The notes under the pieces were generated by a model. It was not told the DNA's origin, made no database searches, and was given only the letters and a program-made list of their open reading frames with translations. From the NCBI RefSeq assembly GCF_020360975.1, contig NW_025408683.1:1240001-1304000 (forward strand): 64,000 nucleotides of DNA, read 5' to 3'. Source of the DNA: Hirsutella rhossiliensis (Eukaryota > Ascomycota > Sordariomycetes > Hypocreales > Ophiocordycipitaceae). Of the stretch, positions 25,140 to 34,894 are shown one piece after another; positions within the stretch are counted from its first letter, which is position 1; each line of letters starts with the position of its first letter. A program made the position numbers and the translations under genes.

Positions 25140-28100
25140 AAGGGTAGTATAATTTATACCCTTTTTTCGTAATTGTTACGAAGCCTAGCCTAATTCGTAT
25201 TCTCGGAGATATCCCTTAGTAAGAGGGACCTAGGAAGCTAAAAAAAACACCGGTATAGAAGAAGGAGAAAGGAGCTAAAAAGAGGTATAGAAAGGAGGGT
25301 AGGGGTAAGAAGGGAAGCAGAAGTAGCGATAGCTTCCTATAAAGGTGGCGAGAGATAAGACGGATATGCCGTTAACGGCTAGAATAGAGGGGAAAAACCG
25401 GTAAAAAGCTTAGTAGTTAAGAGGATATTAGTAGCTTCTTTAAGTAGGATCTTCTTTATTAATTAAGATACTAAACGGGTATAAAGAGGGGCGTTAGATA
25501 GAGGAAAGAAGGATAATTAAAGTAATATAATAATTACTCCCCTACTATAATTACTACCCCTGAAAGAATTAAATATCTTTGCCCTGCCTATCTAATCCCT
25601 TACTTTTAATTTTACCTTTATATTTTTTATATACGTTTTATACCTCTCTATATAAGAGATATAAGCCTAGGAGGAATAGAATTCCTATACCTTTTAGCTG
25701 CTATAAAAAGCACCTTTCTTATATTTCTTATAGCTTCTTTTTACCCCTCTTACTAAAAAAGCTAATTTTTAACTAACTTTTCTACCTTCTCTTATAATAA
25801 TATCGAAAAACGATTCCTTTACTACCCCTACGGTCTATAGGACGATTCTTATAGAGCCCTAAGATTAAGATAAGTAGGTAAAGGAGCTACGAGCTTAAGT
25901 AGATAAGACTATCTATAATTTAGTCTTCTCTAATAAGTAGGACCCTCTTAAGCCTCCTCTTTATCCTAGGGTAACGGAATTTATAGAGGGAGCTACCCTC
26001 TTTTCTAAGCTAACCTCTATATAGTAAAGAGCTTTTTCTACTACCTTAGGTAACTATAAGAGTTACTATAAGGAATACCTCTATAAGACGAAGCTACTAA
26101 CTACTATACGTATAGCTATAATAGAATCCGTTAGTACTATAAAGCTAATCTCTCTTTAAGAGGAAGAGACTCTTAGGTAGTAGCTTTTAAAGCTCGAGAC
26201 CTTAATAGCTCCCTTAAAGGGCTATATAACTAACTATATTAAGAAGACTTATATAGCCTACCTAGGAGCCGTTTCTATTAGGAACCTACTAGCCTCTTTA
26301 TAGCTAGCTAAGTAAAAAGAAATCCTCGAGGAAGCTAACTAATACTTCTTAATAGAAGCTCTTTCTAGCTAATAGCTATAGGATATATCTATACTAATAA
26401 AGCCTATTAGTAACGGTTACTTAGCTATCTTTTAAGAAGCTAGCTAGGAACTAAATAAAGAGGCTACTAGAGTATAATAATAAGTAGTCTTATTTCTTTA
26501 TAGCTAGTATTCGACTTAGACGGTACGACCTACTGCCCTTATAGCTATTATAGCCCCTCCTACTACGGCCCTGCTACTACTACTACTGCTGCTACTCCTT
26601 TAGCTCTACTACCCTTAAGAGCCTTAACGCTATCTTTAACTACTACTGCCCTAGCCCCGGCTACGCTTACTACTCCGGGCCCGGCCCTATTAGTCTACTT
26701 AGCCCGGCTAGTCCCCTAATAGACCTATTAGTCCGTTAGCCGAAAAATCAGGGAACTAATCGAGATCGAACCTCTTCGTTAAAATTAGTAATAAGGGGTA
26801 AAAATGGGTTTTTTTTAAGTAGACCTTCTAGACTAAGACGAGGATTCCTTAAAGAAATAAAAAACTAAAAGACGAAACAGCTACCTAGCCTATAAATCCC
26901 TAGGCTATAGGTTATTATAGTACTAGTAGGTCTCCTAGGAAAACTAACCTAAACGATTTAACCCTTTAAAGAGGCTATAAATAACGATTTAATTATCTCT
27001 TAAAAAGGACCTTTTATTATAGAAAAACATAGATAAGATCTAGGTTACTAGGAAATAGTAACTTATACTACTATATTTATTTAACCTATAAATTTAAGGA
27101 AAAATTTATTAGTATAGCGAATCTAGCCTTTATCTTTCCTATAGATTAGCTAGGCTAAAACTAACCGTTAGAGCCGTCCGACTATCCCTTATAAAAATTA
27201 ACTATCTTTAATTTTAGTACTTCCCTTAATATCTATAATACCTTCTTATAATTCTAGTCCTTTAAAAAGGTATAAAAGGAATACCTTATTACTAGGGAAT
27301 TAACTATATAGATAAAGGGATATAAAAGGGTGAATTTTATAATAAAATTACTTAATAGGTTTATATAAATTCTTTAACGAAAAAGGGTAGCTTTTTACCC
27401 TAAATTTTTAACGAGCTTAATTTCCTTTTATTTTCTTTAAAAGGAAGAAATCTTTTAGGATATAACCTTAACGCCTATAAGGCTAGTCTAGAAGAATTAA
27501 ACAATTAAGCTTATTAAGGAAAAATTTAGTTAATTTATTTTTAAATTCTAACCTATCTTTAAAAAAGAACCTCTTAAGAAGTTAGCTTTCCCTACTAAGA
27601 GGGTAGGTTCTAAGAACCCTCTTTTAGTAGCTTAAGGAGACGGTCTTCTTTAATATATATAATTTAGTTACCCCGGCCCCTTAGCTTTATCTAAGCTAGG
27701 CTAATAGTAGGGCGTATAAATAAGGGGCCCTAAGACTATTAAATATAAATACTATAGCTAAGGGAAGACTAAGAGACGAATTTTTAGACGAATACCTTTA
27801 TAGCTAGACTAGCTATATAAGGAAATTTAGGTCGACTAAACTAACGTTTTTAAGGACTAAGAAAGCTTAATCTAGGTAATGTTTTTTTATAGATAACTTT
27901 TTAAGGATAGTTTTCCCTTATTTCTTATAGACCTACCTAAGTAAGTATAACTAGTCTATATACTAGGACTTTATTAACTAAATAAAATCCTACTTTAGCT
28001 TTAAGGTAAAAAAGGTATAGTTTAATAGAGAGCTATTTATAAAGGATATCTTAAATTAGCTTTAAAAAAGGGGTATTTTACCCTTTCTATTAGTACTAAA

Positions 28101-29114
28101 TACCTAGGCCTAGAACGATAAGGTAGAAAGATTAAGGGGTACTATAATAAAAAGGGCTTATATAATAAGACTTACTATAAAGCTTCCCTATAACCTTTAA
28201 AGGGAAATCGTTAAGACCGCTTATTACCTTTAAAACTAGACCCCTAGAAACCTTAGGGACCTTAAGGACCTTATAAGGACTATATAAATATAAGCTAATT
28301 ATATTATTATATCTTCTTAGCTAACTTTTTAAAACTAAGCTTAAAATATAAAAAAGGTATATACCTAGAACCGTTATAAATAGTATATTACGCCCCCTTA
28401 AGTATAGCCTTATATAGCTATTAATAGGTATATAATATACTATTAAAGATTATAAATTAAGTAAGGTTCTCCTTTATATAAGTAAAAAACTCTTCCTTAC
28501 CCTTACTAACTAAGGGTATATTATCGCGAAGACTATTACGCTATATAGGTAAAAGTAAAACGCGCGCTTTAATAGGTAAGCTATAATTAATATATATAAC
28601 TAATAACTACGTTTTCCGATATACCCTTTTAAGGATCGCGGCTCTACTAAGATTCCTAGACCTAAGCCTATAATATAGGAGTTAAATACTAAGTACCGCG
28701 CTTATTACCTAGGGAAATCTAAGAGAGAGAGGGGTATATAGCTATTTATAGGTATTACCCTATAATAAGTAGTTACCGGAAGTTATAGGGGGTAGTTTAC
28801 TACCCCCTCCTAGGCTTATAACTATCGTAAAGACTATTACGCTATATAAGTAAAAGTAAAACACACGCTTTAATAAGTATACTATAATTAATATATATAA
28901 CTAATAACCGTGTTTTCTAATATATATACCCCTTACTAATAAGACCTAGCTTAGACCTAACTTAGGACCCTAGCCTAGACCTAAGGAGGGCCCCTTTAAC
29001 CTTAACCCCCTTAACTTAAAGGTTAAAATAAGTACCTTAAAGGCTAAAGCTTATTTAAAAGAAGCTCTAAAAAGCTAATACCTTTTAAGGACCTTAGAAG
29101 AAAGGCCTAAGACC
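25140..29114 (+). pseudogene. Ty1/copia-like retroelement remnant, RIP-mutated
   Basis: The plus strand from about 27.7 to 28.3 kb reads as a degraded copia pol. A pre-integrase segment (KGRLRDEFLDE in one frame, AKGxxxR-like) comes first. Near 28.1 kb come the integrase-core words VERLRGTIIKRAYIIRLTIK, then LPYNL*REIVKTAYYL*N*TPRNL, where stars are RIP-type stops. This resembles the copia integrase block NGVAERxxRTI through the LWxEIVKTAxYLxNRTP region. Upstream sequence (25.9-27.6 kb) is presumably gag and protease but I could not place motifs. The region holds the nested TRIM-like copy at 28522-28922 and is cut off on the right by a gypsy family A LTR at 29115. A 5' LTR was not confirmed; the left border is approximate. 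Confidence 0.65.
28522..28922 (-). mobile_element. TRIM-like mini-LTR element, heavily RIP-mutated copy
   Basis: A 401 bp element in minus orientation with two 100 bp LTRs (28522-28621 and 28823-28922) and about 200 bp of internal sequence. The whole length aligns with the reverse complement of the element at 34502-34894; most differences are C to T or G to A, mainly at CpA/TpG and some CpG. It lies inside the copia-like remnant and is flanked by TATAT on both sides (28517-28521 and 28923-28927), a plausible 5 bp target duplication, although TA-rich flanks weaken that evidence. There is no coding capacity. Confidence 0.85.
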
Positions 29115-29300
29115 TATTATAAAGTAGGTAGAAGTATATATATAGGTACTATCTATAAGATAATATTAATAAGCTATATAAAGCTCTCTTATATATAGCT
29201 AGCCTATATATATATATATAGGATCTAGCCCTCTATATATAACTATATAGCTTAGGCCGTAGCCTAAGCCTATAACCTATAATAGTTAAAGACTCTTATA
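29115..29300 (-). repeat. Family A LTR, 186 bp
   Basis: On the plus strand it runs from TATTATAAAG to GACTCTTATA, the RIP-altered form of an LTR that on the coding strand would begin TGTAAGAG and end CCGTAACA. Same length as the LTRs at 46522, 48048 and 54841. Confidence 0.85.
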
Positions 29301-31760
29301 TAATACCCTCCCTTAAGCGCGGCGTAGCGCTACTTAATTAATAGCTTCTATACTATTAAGCCTATACTACTAGCTCTACCCTACCCTTTCCTATTAATTA
29401 TACTAGCCCTACTAGCTCTATTATCCCTACGCTTATTAGCTTAGGTAGCTAGAACCGGGCTCTATACTTATTAGCTAGCTAGCTATTTAAATAAGGGCGT
29501 AACCTATTATATATACCCTTAGGTAGCTAGCGTCCGGCCTAAACCTATATAAGCCTTAGGTTACCTATCCCCTCGGCCTTAAGTAGCGTCTTTTACCTAG
29601 GGGTATATAAGGCGGTATCCCCCTCTTTCTTCTTCCTTTCCTTTTCTTCCTTCTTTAACTATAGTAGTAGTAGTAATAAGTAAGTTCCGCTTTACCTAAG
29701 GTATTAGTTTATTCTTAGCTATATAGGCTGCTCTATTAATATATACTTATAGTAATAGCTATAGTAGTAATAATAGCCCTAATAATAATAACTTTAACTA
29801 GTAAGTTCCCTACCCTATAAAGTAAAGGGCTATAATCTATAATACTAACTTCCGCGATAAATATATCTACCTCCCCCTCCTTTATCTCCTCCTTTTTAAA
29901 GCGTATAGAGTCGTTTATTAACGCTATATTAAGCACGGCCGACGATAGCTCCGCCGCTACCGCTACTCCTACCCGCGCCCCCGCGACCGCGCTTACCGCC
30001 GCCGCCTCTACCTCTACTACGCTAGCCGCCCTTATATTGCCTTTCTAAGTAACGACGCTATCCTTACCGCTAGCTATAACGCCCGGCCCCTCTACCCCTA
30101 CCTCTACCTTTATTACCCCTATAAGTCTACTACCTAGCGAGCGTAGTAGCTATTTTCTACTAACTTCTTAAAGTATAAACGCTAAGTATAGGCTAGAGCC
30201 GCCTACGCGGCCCCCTATATATAGTATACGTTATAGGAGCTCCCCTATACTAACTAAGTTAGGCGCCGCTATAGTAGTAGTTATTATTAGTATACGCGTA
30301 CCGGCTGCGCTTATAAAGCGGCGCCTCTTATCTTACTTATTATAGCGTTAGCTTAAAAGGCCGGCGCGTATAGGTAGGTATAGGGGGCTACTAAGAAGTG
30401 CCTTACCGCCGCCGCCGCCGCTTACTATAATCTCTATGCCCTTAAGTACTAGGGCCTCGTCCCTAAGTAAGTTCTTTTCTTTTAGCTCTTTTACTTCCGC
30501 TATTAACTCTCTTAGTACTAAGGATACTACTTCTATTGCCTTATTAGCGGTCCCCTTAACTATGCCCGCCGCTACTCCCGCCGCTACTACTAGCTAGGCC
30601 CCCCCCGCCCTTAAAGCCCTTAGAGCCGCTATTACTACTAACTAGCTCGCGGGCTTAAAGGGCCGCTTAAGTACCTTAGAAAGCGCCGCCGCCGCTAATA
30701 AGGTAAAGGAGGATAATAAGGATAAGGATAACGATAATAATTAAGATAAGAAGTAGGTTTAAGTAGTTTAAGGGCTTTACCTTAAAATAAACGCTATTTT
30801 TATCTCTATTTATATTATTACGCTTATATTATTATAACTACTTACTTTACTTTACCTACTTTATAGTCCTAGCCTAGGCTACTATTAATAGTTTATTAGT
30901 TTATTATTCTTATTTACTATTTTAAATAAGGCCTTAAACTTATTAAGGGCTATAGTTCCTATAAACTTATATATAGGTTCTTATATAAGGTTAAGATACC
31001 CGCGCTACTTAATAAAGACCTCTTAGTATTTCCCCTTACTAACTTTTTTTTAGCGCGCGGCTTATATCTCTTTAACCTTAAACTTATCTTCTCCCTTTAC
31101 TTTAATTATAAGTAGTTAAGCGTCTACTACTTCTTATCTAAGTAATAGGTTAAAGGAGGCTCTATAAAGGAGGTCTATATTAATCTTATTATAGACCCCT
31201 ATTAAGAGACTATTAAGCTCTATAACCTATAGGCTAATAGCTCTTTATATTATAAACTTTATATATAGTTAGTTAAGCTTCTTCTTTAACTATACCGACC
31301 TATAGTTATAGAGGTCTAGCTATACTTTATTTCTTACTATAAACCTATCAACTAGAGCCTTAGTTTTATTAGTATACTACTTTTAATCTTATACCGCGGT
31401 AGCTATTATAGATTAGTAATAATCTATAGTCTCTTATAGCTTTTATATAAATATAGAGGCGCGGCCCTTTAATAATAAATTACTATACTACTTTACTACT
31501 ATATCTATAATAAAGGGAACTAATAAGGGTAGTTTAAAGCTATATATTATAAAAAAAGGGCTATCTTAATAAAAGTATATAGTTTACTATTTAATATAAG
31601 TTAGGCCGCGGGGAGCTACTAGTCTTAGTCTACTTAGTTATAGGCTATAATAGCCTATAAGTAAGCCTACGCTTCTTAGTTAACCCTCTTAAGCCCTTTA
31701 TCGGTCTATAAGTAATATACTATACTAAGTAGCTATATAATCTAAAGTAGCTAGTATAAG
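29115..31760 (-). mobile_element. Ty3/gypsy family A, copy 1, 3'-end fragment
   Basis: It starts with a 186 bp LTR (29115-29300), which is the 3' LTR because this family is coded on the minus strand. The following ~2.4 kb matches the 3' half of the complete copy at 48048-55026: the Ala-rich extra reading frame and the chromodomain/integrase end. It stops abruptly at 31760 where the LTR of copy 2 begins. No reciprocal half or matching target duplication was found, so truncation by insertion plus deletion or by unequal recombination is likely. Confidence 0.8.
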
Positions 31761-31945
31761 TATTATAAAGTAAGTAAAGGTATATATATAGGTACTATTT
31801 ATAGGATAATATTAATAAGCTATATAGAGCTCTTTATATATAGCTAGCCTATATATATATATATAGGATCCGGCCCTTTATATATAACTATATAGCTTAG
31901 GCTATAGCTTAAGCCTATAACTTATAATAGTTAAAGACTCTTATA
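31761..31945 (-). repeat. Family A LTR of copy 2, left (3' LTR)
   Basis: 185 bp, plus-strand start TATTATAAAG and end GACTCTTATA. It aligns throughout with the other family A LTRs. Confidence 0.85.
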
Positions 31946-32154
31946 TAATACCCTCCTTTAAGCGCGGCGCGGCGCTGCCTTATTAATAGCTTTTATATTA
32001 TTAGGCCTATACTACTAGCTTTACCTAGCCCTTTCCCTATTAATCGTACTAGCCCTACTAGCTTTATTATCCTTATACTTATTAGCCTAAGTAGCTATAA
32101 CCTAGCTCTATACTTATTAGCTAGCTAGCCGTTTAAATAAGGGCGTAACTTATT

Positions 32155-32604
32155 TATTACGACTATAGCTACTAAGCTGCTAACGGTCGACCGCGTTAAG
32201 TATATAATACGGTCTAATAGATAAATAGTCGGCACGACTATTTAATAGATATAGGATCGAGGGGATCGTAGAGATCTAAGTAATCTAGGATTAATAGAAT
32301 TACTACGCTCTATACGATCTAATATTAGGGATTATAGCTAGGCCTATAATCTAAGGATAGTCTTTATAGGTATATATAGCTACCTACTTTTACTCCTTTA
32401 AATAGATAGCTCGATAGCTTTTAATATAGATCTTTATTACGATTCTATCTCTAATTCTAATTACATAGTTATAGTCTATAGTCTACGACCTCTAACTTAT
32501 TACTAACGTAATATACTTATTATTACTTAGACTATGCCCTATTATATCTATTAATATAAACCCCTTAATAGGTTTATCCCTTAAGAATAATATTAATCGT
32601 TATA
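32155..32604 (+). repeat. Family B LTR, 5', 450 bp
   Basis: Begins TATTACGACTATAG (RIP form of TGTTACGACTATGG) and ends CGTTATA. It aligns along its whole length with 39954-40403. Confidence 0.92.
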
Positions 32605-34496
32605 TATTAAAAGCTCTTATTTAATATAATACCGCGTTACTCTAAGTAATATTATAACTATTAATATACTTATATAGTAAGCTAGATTAACTAACTCTAG
32701 AGCTACTATATCGCCTTAGGATATAATACGCGAGATTATTACCCTTCGATATAAGGTATAGTTACTTAGGAATAAAGGAGGTAATAGATAAGTTAGGGAC
32801 CTTAAAGAAGTAGTTAAACTAAAATAGCTAGGACTATTTAATAGTACTTATAGTACGCTTCGAGACTTTCTTACTTAACTTAAGGCCTACTACTAGTTTT
32901 ACCTTACTAAACTCTTAGACCTAGTTAAAAAGGTACTCTATATAGGAAATTATTTATCTAGAATAGTACTTACTTAGTTTAGACCTATTATAAGGGATTT
33001 TCTTAATAACTAACTAGCGTAATAAGATAATAAGATAAATAAAGTCTTTACTAGTTTTTAAGGATTTAAAGAAGCTATTATAAAGGTATTTAAAATAACT
33101 AACGAGGAATAAGAAGCTAAATAGAAACTTTAAGAACTCCGATAAAGGATCTTAGTATTAGATTATACTACGAAGTTCCGATAAGTTACCTTAAAGCTTA
33201 ATTAGGATAACGAACCTCTTATATTATAATTCTACGATAGGCTTAAAGAAGAAGTTAAGGACGAGCTTTATAAGGAAAATTAACCTAATAACCTCTTAGA
33301 CTATATTACTATAGTAGTACGAATAGATAATAGATAGTATAAGCGACGCTAAGAAAAGAAGTAAGGAAGAGGAAACTAAAACCCTTCTTATAGGAATAAC
33401 TTTAACTAACGCGCTAACTATAAAAAGAAGTACGAAACTCTTATTACCTATACTTATATAACTAACCTAAGTAAGATAGATCTAGATATAATATAAAAAA
33501 GTAAAGGAAAGTATTTTAATTATAGGAAACTTAGATATTACTTTAAAGAATATAGATAACCTTATAAAGAAAAGAAAACCTACTAAGTATTAGCCCTAAA
33601 AGGTAAGAAATACCTAAACGCTACTAATAAATAGGAACTAAAGTATAAACTCCTTAGTTAAACTATATACTATAACGACGAATATATAGTATACTTAAGC
33701 GATAAGAATAGTATTAGATAGTTCTTATAGCTATTAAGGAAAACCCTTATAATAATATAGTAAAGGGATCCTAAAATATAGAAATAAGTTAAATTTATAG
33801 AACTAGAATACCCTTATCTTAAAGGAGTCTCTTAAGACTAGATTAAGAAGAATAGTAAACGATTCTAAGAAGATATATAAAATAAAAATCGATAATAATA
33901 ATAGGCAGTCTATAAATAATATAATAAAGAAGATATAGATATAGCCCTTATACTTATAAAACTTAGATAGTAACCTAAAAAGGAATAACGAAGTATTAAT
34001 AATATAAGCTCTAAAAAATAAGAAATACTTAAAGAAATAGAAGATAAGAATAAACTTATACTACTACCCTCGCTATTAAGGGAAAATACTATAATTAGAG
34101 AATACGCTCTATACTTTAAAGAATTTAAAGAAATACTTAAAATTAGAACCTAATAAATACCTTAAATTCTTATAGAAAACTAATAAGCTATATTAATTCG
34201 ATATTAACTAGTACTATATTAAGGAGACTATACTATAGCTATTACTATAGTCGATACCTTTATAGCTCTATAACGAGAATAGTAACTATAAGGAGAATTT
34301 AAAGATAATATATAAATACTACTTACTTATAAGTACTATAAGTATATTTTATAGATATTATACGTCTACCTAGATTATATAATATACTTTTAGATAAAGG
34401 CACGATATAATGCCTTTTTAGTTAGGTTTAAGGGATAAGTACCTTTAAAACCCTACTTAAGTATAAAACTAAACTACTAGAAAATCGATTAACGCT

Positions 34497-34501
34497 ACTT
34501 A
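34497..34501 (+). repeat. 5 bp target duplication, left flank of TRIM-like element
   Basis: ACTTA, repeated at 34895-34899 directly after the element. Comparing with chromovirus copy B2 in the region near 61.45 kb (reverse strand) shows the uninterrupted target sequence with a single copy. Confidence 0.9.
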
Positions 34502-34599
34502 TATCGGAAGACGCGGTTGTTAGTTATATATATTAATTGCAGCGCACCTATCGGAGCGCGTTCCACTTTTGCCTGCGTGGCGCAATGGTCTTCGCGACA
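34502..34599 (+). repeat. 5' LTR of TRIM-like element, 98 bp
   Basis: Differs from the 3' LTR at seven positions, all C/T or G/A at CpA or TpG. Six of the mutated states are in this 5' copy (for example TATCGG for TGTCGG) and one is in the 3' copy. Confidence 0.9.
34578..34588 (+). promoter_or_regulatory. A-box-like Pol III promoter motif in the TRIM-like LTR
   Basis: TGGCGCAATGG fits the tRNA A-box consensus TRGYNNARNGG well. The same word occurs in the 3' LTR at 34873-34883. A matching B-box follows 86 bases downstream in the internal region. Confidence 0.55.
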
Positions 34600-34663
34600 G
34601 TTATAAGCCCGGGAGGGGATGGCACACCACCCCTATAACTTCCGGTAACTGCGCGCGGTGCGG

Positions 34664-34674
34664 GGTTCAATCCC
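34664..34674 (+). promoter_or_regulatory. B-box-like Pol III promoter motif in the TRIM-like internal region
   Basis: GGTTCAATCCC fits the B-box consensus GGTTCRANNCC. It sits in a perfect 5 bp stem (CGGGG / CCCCG) with a 7-base loop, as in a tRNA T-arm. A second, weaker B-box-like word, TGTTCGACTCC, occurs near 34728. Confidence 0.55.
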
Positions 34675-34796
34675 CCGTAGACGACTACCTCTCTTGGATT
34701 TCCTTGGGTTATTGGCGTGGCGCTTAGTGTTCGACTCCCGCGTCTTAGGCTATAAGGTCTAGGGCTCCCGGCGGAGCCGCGATCCCTGAGGGGGTG

Positions 34797-34894
34797 TGTC
34801 GGAAGACGCGGTTGTCAGTCATATGTGTTAATTGCAGCGCACCTGTCGGAGCGCGTTCTACTTTTGCCTGCGTGGCGCAATGGTCTTCGCGACA
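34797..34894 (+). repeat. 3' LTR of TRIM-like element, 98 bp
   Basis: TGTCGGAAG ... TTCGCGACA, the least mutated LTR copy in the window. Followed by the right ACTTA target duplication at 34895-34899. Confidence 0.9.

Larger units (their letters stand above)
34502..34894 (+). mobile_element. TRIM-like miniature LTR retroelement, 393 bp, almost free of RIP
   Basis: Two direct 98 bp repeats (34502-34599 and 34797-34894) flank 197 bp of internal sequence. The right copy begins TGTCGGAAG and ends TTCGCGACA, so it has the TG...CA ends and the short inverted TGTCG/CGACA of an LTR. A purine-rich tract (GAGGGGGTG) directly precedes the 3' LTR, in the position of a polypurine tract. The 5 bp target duplication is perfect. 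There is no open frame of note, so it must depend on proteins from another element. It is rich in CpA, TpG and GC, unlike the surrounding dead chromovirus B1 pol. An alternative reading as a tandem SINE is less likely because of the LTR-type ends and 5 bp duplication. Confidence 0.88.

Noticed and set aside
25579..25776. Short open frame in the AT-rich block
   Set aside because: It lies in RIP-degraded DNA; open only because of composition.
29190..29225. TA-dinucleotide tracts as microsatellites or CRISPR-like arrays
   Set aside because: They are part of the family A LTR, recur only with it, and have no spacer structure.
34570..34690. A functional tRNA gene
   Set aside because: A-box and B-box are good and a T-arm forms, but the acceptor stem does not pair well and the segment straddles an LTR border of a repeated element.
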